From NCBI GenBank assembly GCA_021778575.1, contig JAJYCH010000035.1:1-14497 (forward strand): a stretch of DNA of 14,497 nt, written 5' to 3'. The notes beneath the pieces are model-generated. The model saw only the letters and a list, made by a program, of their open reading frames with translations, was not told where the DNA came from and searched no databases. Every line of letters starts with the position of its first letter. The first letter of the stretch is position 1. Made by a program: the position numbers and the translations under genes. This document shows, piece after piece, positions 1 through 7,379 of this stretch. Source of the DNA: Planctomycetota bacterium. GTDB lineage: Bacteria; Planctomycetota; Planctomycetia; Isosphaerales; Isosphaeraceae.

Positions 1-2
1 AT

Positions 3-356
3 GTCTGGGCGACCTGGTGCGGCCCTTGTGTCGCCGAATTGCCGGAACTGGTGGAAATCATCCGGATGTATCGAGGGCGTGGCTTGCGACTGGTGACGAT
101 CAGTCTCGACGATCCCGCCAAACGGGAATCGGCGCTCGAGATGCTCGTGAAGAATCATGTCTCGGGGCTGAACTATCTGAGCACGGTCGAGTCACAAGAC
201 AAATTCGCCGAGGTCCTCGACAAGAACTGGCCGGGACCGGTTCCTTATTCCTTGATCATTGCTCCCGGCGGCAAGGTGATCTACCGGAAGTCGGGCGGGA
301 TTGATCCGCTCGAAGTCAAGCGAGCGATCGTCGGCTATCTCGGCCGGACCTATTGA
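3..356 (+). CDS. TlpA-like thioredoxin-family protein (5' partial)
   Basis: Only the last 117 residues are visible; the frame is open to the left edge, so the start and any signal peptide or lipobox lie outside. The first residues read VWATWCGPC, the redox-active WCGPC motif of TlpA/ResA-type thiol-disulfide oxidoreductases, encoded at about 15-29. The rest fits a thioredoxin fold: LVTISLDD as the next strand, then GPVPYSLIIAPGGKVIYR, where VP is the expected cis-proline site and the following strand pair matches TlpA. Such proteins usually act outside the cytoplasm, reducing disulfides in cytochrome c maturation or oxidative defence; the substrate cannot be told from this fragment. The gene converges on the sigma-54 regulator with 21 bp between stop codons. 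Family assignment is secure, the specific role is not. Confidence 0.88.
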   Translation, partial: VWATWCGPCVAELPELVEIIRMYRGRGLRLVTISLDDPAKRESALEMLVKNHVSGLNYLSTVESQDKFAEVLDKNWPGPVPYSLIIAPGGKVIYRKSGGIDPLEVKRAIVGYLGRTY

Positions 357-381
357 ACAGGATCGCCCGGCCTGGCTTCAA
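353..381. terminator. Hairpin spanning the convergent stop codons
   Basis: TTGAACAGG at 353-361 pairs with CCTG at 371-374 and TTCAA at 377-381, a 9-bp stem with a 2-nt bulge and a 9-nt loop. It overlaps the stop codons of both the thioredoxin-like gene and the response regulator, so it could end transcription from both sides. There is no T-run on either strand, so a classic intrinsic terminator is uncertain. Confidence 0.4.
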
Positions 382-1778
382 CCGATTTCGTATCGCTTCA
401 ACTTCTGTCGGAGGGTCGCGCGATCGATCCCAAGAAGCTGGGCCGCCGCCGCCCGATTGCCTCCGCAGCGTTCGAGAGCGGCGCGGAGCAGCGTGGGCTC
501 GGTCTGTCTCAAAAAGCGGGCATAGAGATCACCATCGGGGGCCGACGGGTCGAGACGAGTCGCTTCCCCCTCGGCCCAGTCGGCGATGGCTCGGGGTAGG
601 TCGATTTCCGGGGGACGCGACAGCCGGGTTTCCGATCGCGGCAGATGTTCGACGCGAATCGGCCCACCCCGGGCCAGGATCGCGGCGTGCTCCATGGCGT
701 TTCGTAACTCGCGGACGTTCCCCGGCCAGCTTTGGGCTCGAAGTGCCTCAAGGATCGGACCGACGATCGCTTGAGGCTCGCCGGAAAATCCCTGACAGGT
801 TCTCAGGAAGTGCGTCGCGAGCGCGGGGATATCGTCGAGACGATCCCGGAGGGCGGGAATCCGGATCGGGAACGCGGCGAGCCGGAAGTAGAGATCCTCG
901 CGAAACGTTCCCGCGGCGACCATCTCCTGAAGTGGTCGATTGGTCGCCGCCAGGACCCGGATATCGATCGAACGTGTCCGGGCATCCCCGACCGGAGCGA
1001 TCTCGCGGTTCTCGATCGCTCGGAGGAGCTTGACCTGAAGCGAGAGCGGGGCATCGCCGATCTCGTCGAGCAGAACGGTGCCACCGTGGGCCAGCTCAAG
1101 AATCCCCTTGCGGTCTTGCGACGCGCCGGTGAACGCACCCTTCACATGACCGAAAAGTTCCGCCTCGACAAGTCCGGGACTGAGCGCCGGCAAACAAACC
1201 GGAACGAAGGGGCCATCACGTCTGGGTCCATAGCGATGGAGAGCCCGCGCCACGCGTTCCTTTCCGGTTCCACTCTCGCCGGTGATCAAGACCGGCACGT
1301 CGGCCGAGGCCACCAGTGCGATTCGCTGAAACAGGGATTGCATGGGCGGAGACGACCCGATCAGTTCATCGCCGAGATCGAGTCCGGGGGCAGAGTTGGC
1401 TGATCGTTGGGTTCGTTTGCCCGATTCCAGCGCCCGACGGATCATCGTGTTCGCCTGGTCGAGGTCGAACGGTTTGGCCAGGTAATCGAAGGCGCCGGCT
1501 TCAACGGCTCGGACTGCGGTTTTGAGGTCGCCGAAGGCGGTCATCACCACCACGGGCGAACCGCCGGAACGCTTTCGGAGTTCCGGAAGTGCCGTCAATC
1601 CGTCGATCCCCGGTAGCCGGACATCGAGAATCACCGCGTCGGGTCCGATCTCGCCGATCCGCCGGAGCGCCTCCTCGGCCGAGGCGGCGGATTCCACCTG
1701 GTGCCCCTCGTCGCCGAGCGATTCGCGAAACGACCAGCAAATACTTTCCTCGTCATCAACGACCAGGATTCGGCTCAT
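378..1778 (-). CDS. NtrC-type sigma-54-dependent response regulator
   Basis: A 466-residue protein with three domains. Residues 1-120 are a receiver with acidic pocket DDE at 8-10, phospho-acceptor D52 and K102. Residues about 135-375 are an AAA+ sigma-54 activator with Walker A GESGTGKE (167-174), an intact GAFTGA loop (214-219), Walker [11 protein letters not shown] (232-241), sensor I around LAATN, arginine-finger region FREDLYFRL and sensor [12 protein letters not shown]. Residues about 425-466 are a Fis-type HTH. It should activate sigma-54 promoters when phosphorylated by the overlapping upstream kinase. The start at 1778 was chosen because it begins [11 protein letters not shown] and has GAGGAGGGAG just upstream; the longer frame to 1910 adds residues unlike a receiver. 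One oddity: the conserved asparagine of the NCAAL motif, the glutamate-switch partner in PspF, is C195 here (PVCLPAL). Targets are unknown. Confidence 0.95.
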   Translation of the reverse strand: MSRILVVDDEESICWSFRESLGDEGHQVESAASAEEALRRIGEIGPDAVILDVRLPGIDGLTALPELRKRSGGSPVVVMTAFGDLKTAVRAVEAGAFDYLAKPFDLDQANTMIRRALESGKRTQRSANSAPGLDLGDELIGSSPPMQSLFQRIALVASADVPVLITGESGTGKERVARALHRYGPRRDGPFVPVCLPALSPGLVEAELFGHVKGAFTGASQDRKGILELAHGGTVLLDEIGDAPLSLQVKLLRAIENREIAPVGDARTRSIDIRVLAATNRPLQEMVAAGTFREDLYFRLAAFPIRIPALRDRLDDIPALATHFLRTCQGFSGEPQAIVGPILEALRAQSWPGNVRELRNAMEHAAILARGGPIRVEHLPRSETRLSRPPEIDLPRAIADWAEGEATRLDPSAPDGDLYARFLRQTEPTLLRAALERCGGNRAAAAQLLGIDRATLRQKLKRYEIG

Positions 1779-3147
1779 CTGGCTCTCCCTCCTCGAACCG
1801 ATCCCGAGCGATTCGCAGCGAGAATATCGTCTGATCGTCAACCCGGCTCCAGGATAGCCCACCGCCATGGTCGAACGCGACCCGGCTGGCCAGGGCCAAC
1901 CCCAGGCCAACCCCTTCCGGCTTGCCGGTCACGAATGGCTCGAACATCGTCGCCGCCAGCTCCGGTAACGGTCCAGGGCCGTCGTCGATCACGTCGAATC
2001 GGGCGAAGCTCTCTTCGATCACCGCCGAAACGCTCACGTTCCCCTGCGGACCCGCGGCTTCGATGGCATTGAGGATCAGGTTCAAGAGGGCCGCGCGTAG
2101 TCGGTCTCCGTCGCCATGAACCTCGTGGGGACCTTCTCTATCAGGATGATCAAGATTCAAACCAACGTGCTTTGCCGTTGGCTCGGCCAGTCGGAGGACA
2201 TCCTCGATCAATTCGTGTGAATCAAGGCGAGCGATTGATTGACCAGGAGACTGGCCCATCGTCAAGAGCCCCTTGATCTGTGCCTCGCAGAGGGCCAGTT
2301 GTCGGAGCGCGACGCCCAGGCTGCCATCTGACTCGAAGCTCGGGCAACGCCTGGCGTGCAACTGAACCGCCATTTTTGCTCCGGTGGCGGCATTTCTGAG
2401 TTGGTGGGCCAGACCGGCCGCGAGTTGCGCGAGGATTCCGGCTCGCTCGGTCCGCCGGATCGTTTCTCGAAGCTGGCGGAGCTGGCCGGCCATCTGATTG
2501 ACTGACTGGATCAGATCATCAACCTCGTCACCGGAGCGCCGGGCTTCGAGGTCTCGAAGATCTCCGGAGGCGATCGCGGCGACTTTTCCCTCAACGGTAC
2601 GAAGGCGACGACTGAGCTTGTGGGCGACCGCTCCGGTCATCAGAGCCATGGGGATCAATGAGAGTATTCCGAGGGCGAGCGTGGGCCAGATCGCCTCCCA
2701 GCGGGCTCGCTGCCAGGCAGACTCGGGATAGAGAATCAAGAGTGTCGAGCCGCTATTCGAGCGAATTGACGTCGCGAAAAACCGCTCGTCGTTGATTTCG
2801 ACTTTCGGCGAGGTTCCGGGAGAGTCGAGACTGGTCCGACTCGGTAACGTCCGAAGATTCGTCGGGAGTCGGTCAAGACCGCTCCAGGTCGATTCGAGAA
2901 GGTTTCCCGCATCGTCCGTCACCAGAAATTGCGCGCCGGAGAGTCCGCGCATCTTGTCGAGAACGCCACTGGTCAACGGAAAATTCGATCGACCGAGAGT
3001 CTCGACGACTCCCCGGAGCCGGTCGGTCACCTGGACCTCGACATTGTTCGTCGCCATCCGGGCCGCGACCAGCGCGATTGTCGCGACCGTGACCGCTTGA
3101 ACGGCAACGAGCGGAATCAGAATCTGATTACGAATCGAACTGCGCAT
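1756..3147 (-). CDS. Membrane sensor histidine kinase (NtrB/HisKA class, HAMP)
   Basis: A 463-residue kinase. TM1 is at about 8-29, a sensor region of some 120 residues with no recognised domain follows, and TM2 is at about 152-175. A HAMP linker (about 176-228) leads to HisKA with LAAGLAHQLRN and predicted phospho-histidine H248. The HATPase domain has N box LLNLILNAIEAA (354-365), G1 DDGPGPLP (388-395) and G2 EGVGLGLALA (411-420). The H box has alanine where most kinases have proline (HQLRNAATG rather than HELRNPL). Its 3' end overlaps the response regulator start by 23 bp, so the two are co-transcribed, probably translationally coupled, and are almost certainly cognate. The ATG at 3147 has no clear free Shine-Dalgarno: the only G-rich stretch lies in a hairpin. 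The signal sensed is unknown. Confidence 0.93.
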   Translation of the reverse strand: MRSSIRNQILIPLVAVQAVTVATIALVAARMATNNVEVQVTDRLRGVVETLGRSNFPLTSGVLDKMRGLSGAQFLVTDDAGNLLESTWSGLDRLPTNLRTLPSRTSLDSPGTSPKVEINDERFFATSIRSNSGSTLLILYPESAWQRARWEAIWPTLALGILSLIPMALMTGAVAHKLSRRLRTVEGKVAAIASGDLRDLEARRSGDEVDDLIQSVNQMAGQLRQLRETIRRTERAGILAQLAAGLAHQLRNAATGAKMAVQLHARRCPSFESDGSLGVALRQLALCEAQIKGLLTMGQSPGQSIARLDSHELIEDVLRLAEPTAKHVGLNLDHPDREGPHEVHGDGDRLRAALLNLILNAIEAAGPQGNVSVSAVIEESFARFDVIDDGPGPLPELAATMFEPFVTGKPEGVGLGLALASRVAFDHGGGLSWSRVDDQTIFSLRIARDRFEEGEPDEPNPGR

Positions 3148-3153
3148 CCCTGG

Positions 3154-3166
3154 CCCCGAGGCGGGG
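3154..3166. promoter_or_regulatory. GC hairpin ahead of the kinase start
   Basis: CCCCG at 3154-3158 and CGGGG at 3162-3166 form a 5-bp all-GC stem with a 3-nt loop. On the minus strand it ends only 6 nt before the kinase ATG, and its 3' arm holds the only plausible G-rich ribosome-binding stretch at normal spacing. On the plus strand the stem is followed directly by AATTTTT (3167-3173), the form of an intrinsic terminator, which could stop transcription antisense to the kinase. Either reading is inference. Confidence 0.4.
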
Positions 3167-3351
3167 AATTTTTCGCCGTCGCGGAGAATCTTTCACCGTT
3201 CGTGGATCAAGAACTCAGCATTCGGATTGTCGTATCTCTCACAATAACTTGAAGTTGGGGATTGTTCAATGACAAGGCATTTCATTCGCTACAGCGACCG
3301 GTCTCACAATTCTTGTTCTGGCTTGATTGTTTCCTTTTGAGGGGCCCTGGA

Positions 3352-4329
3352 ATGCCGCGACGCCGTGGATTTACCTTGATCGAGTTACTTGTCGTCATCG
3401 CGATCATCGCGGTCTTGATCGCTCTATTGCTTCCTGCCGTACAGGCCGCGCGTGAGGCAGCCCGACGTTCACAGTGTCTCAATAACCTGAAACAGATGGG
3501 ACTGGCACTGAGCAACTATCACGACGTTGTCGGTACTTTTCCGATGAGTTACGCCGCGTTTGTCCCGTTTCAAAACGGCGCGACCGATACCGATTCCGGC
3601 TGGGCCTGGTCGACTCTCATTCTGGGACAGATGGAACAGACCAACATCCTCAACGCGGTCAACTTTTCTCAGGCAGTTGAATCGCTCGCGAACACGACTG
3701 CGGGGCGATCGTCGCTCTCCACATATCTTTGTCCTTCCGACCCCATTTCCGGCGGACCGTTCGCGATCACCAGTCCCACGAATACCACGCTCGCCCAGGT
3801 CTCACCGACGAGCTACGCCGCTTGCATCGGCAATGACCAGGCCGACTCAACGACCGGTCTGAATAACGATGGCGTGGGCAACGGCGTGTTGTATCGGAAC
3901 AGCAAGGTCAGGATCGCGGATATCATTGATGGGACAAGTCAGACAATCATGGTCGGAGAACGTGCCTGGTCCATCAATAATGGCACCTGGGTGGGCGTGG
4001 TATCCGGCGGGGTGATCCGACGTGGTCCCGCCAATCCCTGTCCGATGACCGGAGCGGCCTATTATCTCGCGGCAACGCTCGTTCAGGCGCATTGCAATGT
4101 TCTCAACACGATCCAGGACCCCGATGGTGGCATCGATGACTTTTCGAGCCGACATCCCGGAGGCGCGAACTTTCTGTTCGCGGACGGCTCGGTCCATTAC
4201 CTCAAAAGTGTGATCGGCAACAACGGAACGAGGTCTGATGGGTCGACGATTTACTCACCGGCCAGCCTGGTCCTTCAGGCACTGGGAACGCGAGCGGGAA
4301 GTGAGGTGATCAGTTCCGACTCGTATTGA
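3352..4329 (+). CDS. DUF1559 protein with prepilin-type N terminus
   Basis: A 325-residue member of the DUF1559 family, which is greatly expanded in Planctomycetes. The N terminus is a type III (pilin-like) signal, [17 protein letters not shown], with expected cleavage after G6 and glutamate at mature position 5. The hydrophobic helix runs to about residue 29 and is followed by [20 protein letters not shown], the family hallmark. Further DUF1559 signatures are LCPSD (126-130), the [13 protein letters not shown] stretch (191-203) and the C-terminal [18 protein letters not shown] (267-284). It is presumably processed by a prepilin peptidase and placed in the envelope like a pseudopilin; the molecular function of the family is not established. 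The start at 3352 directly precedes the signal and has GAGGGG at 3339-3344; an in-frame TTG at 3262 would add 30 unlikely residues. Confidence 0.94.
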   Translation: MPRRRGFTLIELLVVIAIIAVLIALLLPAVQAAREAARRSQCLNNLKQMGLALSNYHDVVGTFPMSYAAFVPFQNGATDTDSGWAWSTLILGQMEQTNILNAVNFSQAVESLANTTAGRSSLSTYLCPSDPISGGPFAITSPTNTTLAQVSPTSYAACIGNDQADSTTGLNNDGVGNGVLYRNSKVRIADIIDGTSQTIMVGERAWSINNGTWVGVVSGGVIRRGPANPCPMTGAAYYLAATLVQAHCNVLNTIQDPDGGIDDFSSRHPGGANFLFADGSVHYLKSVIGNNGTRSDGSTIYSPASLVLQALGTRAGSEVISSDSY

Positions 4330-4338
4330 GAAAACTCT

Positions 4339-4367
4339 TCGATTCGAGGGTTCAGGGGCGGTATGAT
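4339..4367 (+). promoter_or_regulatory. Possible sigma-70 promoter for the dehydrogenase gene
   Basis: TATGAT at 4362-4367 matches the -10 consensus at five of six positions. TCGATT at 4339-4344, 17 bp upstream, matches the -35 at only three. It lies in the 111-bp gap between the DUF1559 stop and the dehydrogenase start and would give a leader of about 65 nt. The dehydrogenase could instead be read through from the DUF1559 gene. Confidence 0.3.
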
Positions 4368-4440
4368 GTGGGGAACTTCACGCCCAGGCTCCGTCGCGAG
4401 TCGACGCTCTTCCGACTCTCTTATCGTCGAGGTCTCTCCG

Positions 4441-7044
4441 ATGATCGCGCTGAAATTTTTCGCGACGTTCGCCGTCGCGGTTCTGTCACTGGTAGGATCT
4501 GGCCTGATCGCTCAGGGACAGGATGATCCCAAGCCAAAGCCGGTTCCCGAAGCGAAGGCCAAAAAAGCAACGCCGGCGCCGATCCCCGCGCCTCCCTCCA
4601 CACCGGTTGATCGACTCAAGGTCGCCAAGGGTTTTCAGGTCGAGCTGATCTACACGGTTCCGCGAGAGACGCAGGGCTCGTGGGTCAACCTGACGGTCGA
4701 TCCGAAGGGGAGACTGATCACGTCGGACCAGTATGGCAAGCTTTATCGAGTCACGCCGCCCGCGATCGGTGCTCCGGCCAACACGATCAAGGTGGAGCCG
4801 ATTCCGGTCGAGATCGGCGAGGCTCAAGGTCTGCTCTGGGCATTCGATAGTCTCTACGTCGTCGTCAATGCCTCGGGCAAGTACGCCAGTGGCCTCTATC
4901 GGGTCAAGGATACAAACGGCGACGACGTTCTCGACACCGTCGAGCCACTCCGGATGCTTCAAGGAAACGGCGAGCACGGCCCGCATGCCGTCGTCCTGGC
5001 TCCCGACGGCAAGTCGCTCTATGTCGTCGCGGGAAATGCGACCAGGTTGCCGGAACTCTCGGGGTCGCTGGTCCCTCGGACCTGGGGAGAGGACAATCTG
5101 CTCCCCAGGATGGTCGACGGTCGAGGCTTCATGACCGACGAGAAAGCGCCTGGTGGGTTCGTTTGTCGCGTTGATCCCGAGGGAAAGAACTGGGAACTCG
5201 TCTCGATGGGTTACCGGAATTCGTTCGACCTGGCCTTCAATAATCGAGGCGATCTGTTCACATACGATTCCGACATGGAATGGGACATGAGCACGCCCTG
5301 GTATCGGCCTACCCGGGTGAATCTTGTGGCCAGCGGCGCGGATTATGGCTATCGCAACGGCGCCGGCAAGTGGCCGACCTATTATCTCGATAGCCTTCCT
5401 CCCGTGGTCAACATCGGACCAGGCTCGCCGACCGGAATCTCGTTTGGCTATGGAGCGAAGTTTCCGGCCAAATATCAGGAGGCGCTGTTTCTCTGCGATT
5501 GGAGTTACGGCAAGCTCTACGCGGCTCACCTGAAGCCGGAAGGCGCGGAATATTCGGCGGAACTCGAAGAGTTCATCACCGGAACGCCGCTGCCGCTGAC
5601 CGACGTTGTCATCAACCCCAACGATGGCGCGATGTACTTCGCCATCGGCGGTCGCAAGACCACCTCGGGGCTCTACCGGGTAACCTATACGGGTTCCGAG
5701 CCGACCGCGCCGGTCGGTCTGGCGATCGCGTCCAACGAGTCGCGCAAGCTGCTCGAATCGTTTCACGGTCACGCCGACCCCAAGGCCGTCGAGACCCTCT
5801 GGCCATTTCTGTCCAATCCCGACCGTTTTGTCCGCTACGCGGCGCGGGTCGCCCTGGAGTTCCAGGAACCGGGCACCTGGCGGGATCGGGCGCTCGAAGA
5901 AACGAACCCAATCGCTTCGACCGAAGCTCTCCTCGCCTTGATCCACGTATCGGCAAGCGATCCGGCGCACCGGCCGACCGACGCGCCTGCTCCCGACAAG
6001 GCGCTCGGGCAACGTATTCTGCAATCGTTGGCCAGGCTCGACTGGCAGAACCTTCCTTACGCTCGGAAGCTCGATGTCCTTCGAGTCGTCGAGGTTCTCT
6101 TCAACCGTTTTGGCCCGCCGGAGGAGGATGTCGCCGCTCATATTATCGCCGAACTCGACAAGGCCTATCCCGCGAAGGGGCGTGAGCTGAATGTCGAGAT
6201 CTGTAACCTGATGGTCTACCTGAAGGCTCCGAGCGTGGCCGCCACGACTCTCAAGTTGATCGAGGCCGCGCCGACTCAGGAGGAACAGATGGACCTGGGC
6301 CGGGCCTTGCGGACCTTGAGTGTCGGCTGGACCCCTGAACTCCGTAAAAACTATTTCTCCTGGATCAATCGCGCGGCCGACTTCAAGGGAGGACCGAGCC
6401 TCGCGGGATTCATCAAGCAGATCAAGACGTCGGCCGTCGCCACGCTTAGCGAGTCCGAGTCGGCCGAACTCAAGCCGATTCTCGAAGCCCCGCCGAAGCC
6501 GAAGAACGCGATCGCCTCGACCAGTCCCGCCCGGGCTTTCGTGAAGGCCTGGACGCTCGATGAACTCGTGCCGATCGTCGAATCGGGACTGAAGCAGAAA
6601 CGCGACTTCGACAAGGGGCGATCACTGTTCGCCGCGACCAACTGCTTTGCCTGTCACCGATTCGCCGACGAGGGCGGAGCCGTCGGACCCGACCTGACGG
6701 CCCTCGCCGGGCGCTTCAGCCCGCGAGACTTGCTCGAATCCATTATCCTGCCCAGCAAGGTCATCAGCGACCAGTACGAAGCGGTCATCATCGCGACGAC
6801 CGATGGCCAGGTCATCACCGGTCGGATCATGAACTTGCATAATGACATGATAACAATCAACACAAACATGCTCGACCCGAGCGCCCAGGTCAACGTGAAC
6901 CGGCATAAAATCGACGAGACTCGGCCATCACCGGTTTCGATGATGCCCGAGGGACTGCTCTCCACGCTCAATCAGGACGAGGTTGTCGACCTGCTCGCCT
7001 ATCTGCTCTCACGCGGCGATCGCGACTCGAAACTCTTCCATTGA
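4441..7044 (+). CDS. PVC-type beta-propeller dehydrogenase fused to cytochrome c
   Basis: An 867-residue secreted protein. Residues 1-26 are a signal peptide (MIALKFFATFAVAVLSLVGS, cut near AQG), followed by a Lys/Pro/Ala linker to about 55. Residues 58-415 resemble the soluble sugar/sorbosone dehydrogenase beta-propeller of planctomycete membrane-bound dehydrogenase proteins (SMGYRNSFDLAFNNRGDLFT, LTDVVINPNDGAMYFAIGG). Residues about 430-680 look helical, possibly HEAT-like. Residues 720-860 are a cytochrome c domain with one heme site CFACH (735-739), GPDLT (749-753), the Pirellula/Verrucomicrobium heme-binding signature (ESIILPSKVISDQYEA), and candidate distal ligands M834/M835. Expected role: oxidation of a sugar or alcohol outside the cytoplasm, with electrons passed to the heme. 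The start at 4441 fits the signal peptide, with GAGG about 12 nt upstream. The substrate and a quinone cofactor are not shown by the sequence. Confidence 0.93.
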   Translation: MIALKFFATFAVAVLSLVGSGLIAQGQDDPKPKPVPEAKAKKATPAPIPAPPSTPVDRLKVAKGFQVELIYTVPRETQGSWVNLTVDPKGRLITSDQYGKLYRVTPPAIGAPANTIKVEPIPVEIGEAQGLLWAFDSLYVVVNASGKYASGLYRVKDTNGDDVLDTVEPLRMLQGNGEHGPHAVVLAPDGKSLYVVAGNATRLPELSGSLVPRTWGEDNLLPRMVDGRGFMTDEKAPGGFVCRVDPEGKNWELVSMGYRNSFDLAFNNRGDLFTYDSDMEWDMSTPWYRPTRVNLVASGADYGYRNGAGKWPTYYLDSLPPVVNIGPGSPTGISFGYGAKFPAKYQEALFLCDWSYGKLYAAHLKPEGAEYSAELEEFITGTPLPLTDVVINPNDGAMYFAIGGRKTTSGLYRVTYTGSEPTAPVGLAIASNESRKLLESFHGHADPKAVETLWPFLSNPDRFVRYAARVALEFQEPGTWRDRALEETNPIASTEALLALIHVSASDPAHRPTDAPAPDKALGQRILQSLARLDWQNLPYARKLDVLRVVEVLFNRFGPPEEDVAAHIIAELDKAYPAKGRELNVEICNLMVYLKAPSVAATTLKLIEAAPTQEEQMDLGRALRTLSVGWTPELRKNYFSWINRAADFKGGPSLAGFIKQIKTSAVATLSESESAELKPILEAPPKPKNAIASTSPARAFVKAWTLDELVPIVESGLKQKRDFDKGRSLFAATNCFACHRFADEGGAVGPDLTALAGRFSPRDLLESIILPSKVISDQYEAVIIATTDGQVITGRIMNLHNDMITINTNMLDPSAQVNVNRHKIDETRPSPVSMMPEGLLSTLNQDEVVDLLAYLLSRGDRDSKLFH

Positions 7045-7059
7045 TCAAGCGCAACCCAT

Positions 7060-7123
7060 GAGGATGGCGGCCCCAGGCTCGAAGCCGTGCCGACACCGCT
7101 TCGAGTCGTCTTTGTCCATCCTC
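7060..7123 (+). terminator. Nested double stem after the dehydrogenase gene
   Basis: Outer stem: GAGGATGG (7060-7067) pairs perfectly with CCATCCTC (7116-7123). Inner stem: GGCTCGAAGC (7076-7085) pairs with GCTTCGAGTC (7098-7107) with one G-U pair and a 12-nt loop. The two are separated by a symmetric 8 x 8 internal loop. It begins 15 nt after the dehydrogenase stop. The inner stem is followed by GTCTTTG, a weak T-run, so it may be the terminator. Confidence 0.5.
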
Positions 7124-7132
7124 GATGCGTCC

Positions 7133-7199
7133 GTCGGTCTGAACAATAAGCCCCACCGGATGGCCAGTGCGGCCTTCCGATGGGGCCGGGGCGACCGAC
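7133..7199. repeat. Long imperfect inverted repeat (hairpin)
   Basis: Outer arms GTCGGTC (7133-7139) and GACCGAC (7193-7199) are perfect. Inside them, 7150-7165 pairs with 7171-7186: GCCCCA/TGGGGC, a C-A mismatch, CGGA/TCCG, a T-T mismatch, then GGCC/GGCC closing a 5-nt loop (7166-7170). In total 21 base pairs form one extended structure. It lies between the dehydrogenase and the promoter of the HTH gene and has no T-run after it. Confidence 0.6.
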
Positions 7200-7276
7200 T
7201 TCCTGGCGAACGTCCCCAGTTCGGCGTAAAACCAACGCATGAGACCAATGCTTGTCACCATACACGCTCGACGTCA

Positions 7277-7305
7277 TGGACGTGTGAGCGCGACTCACAT
7301 AAAAT
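7277..7305 (+). promoter_or_regulatory. Sigma-70-like promoter with palindrome filling the spacer
   Basis: The -35 candidate TGGACG (7277-7282) matches TTGACA at four of six positions, and the -10 candidate TAAAAT (7300-7305) matches TATAAT at five of six. The spacer is exactly 17 bp and consists entirely of the inverted repeat TGTGAG-CGCGA-CTCACA (7283-7299). Transcription would start near 7312, leaving a leader of about 68 nt before the HTH gene. A regulator bound to the palindrome would block RNA polymerase. The HTH protein encoded downstream is an obvious candidate, by inference only. Confidence 0.55.
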
Positions 7306-7379
7306 GAGGAACGGGCCCGAACCATCTACAATTCGTCGACGATCCGGGTCGAGGTCGCTCGCAATGAGGACCGCGCTTC

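Larger units (their letters stand above)
7045..7379. other. Non-coding region rich in inverted repeats
   Basis: This 335-bp gap has no convincing gene. Several short frames are open on both strands, as expected in GC-rich DNA, but none has a good start or recognisable protein. It contains two large nested inverted-repeat structures (7060-7123 and 7133-7199), a hairpin at 7265-7290, a sigma-70-like promoter at 7277-7305 and the ribosome-binding site GAGGA at 7366-7370. The density of perfect stems suggests a structured RNA, an elaborate terminator or an intergenic repeat element. Confidence 0.6.

Noticed and set aside
732..1403. Plus-strand open frame antisense to the sigma-54 regulator
   Set aside because: It overlaps conserved AAA+ motifs encoded on the other strand and has no ribosome-binding site or domain.
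1779..1910. N-terminal extension of the sigma-54 regulator from a TTG at 1910
   Set aside because: The extra 44 residues do not resemble a receiver, overlap the kinase HATPase coding region and lack a ribosome-binding site. The ATG at 1778 has a strong one.
3319..3334. Possible sigma-54 promoter before the DUF1559 gene
   Set aside because: TGGC at the -24 position is good, but the -12 element reads TTTC instead of TTGC, and the resulting start would fall on the ribosome-binding site.
4486..6141. Long minus-strand open frame of about 550 codons inside the dehydrogenase gene
   Set aside because: It is antisense to a gene with clear signal peptide, propeller and heme motifs. Its translation shows no domain and is the expected shadow of a GC-rich gene.
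6968..7261. Minus-strand open frame running from the dehydrogenase end into the inverted-repeat region
   Set aside because: It crosses the dehydrogenase coding end and both large hairpins, several frames are open here at once, and no start signal supports it. It is more likely non-coding repeat or RNA sequence.
7283..7299. A standard CRP/FNR site
   Set aside because: The half sites match TGTGA/TCACA but the gap is 7 bp instead of 6, and no CRP-family gene is in the window. It was kept only as a generic palindromic operator.
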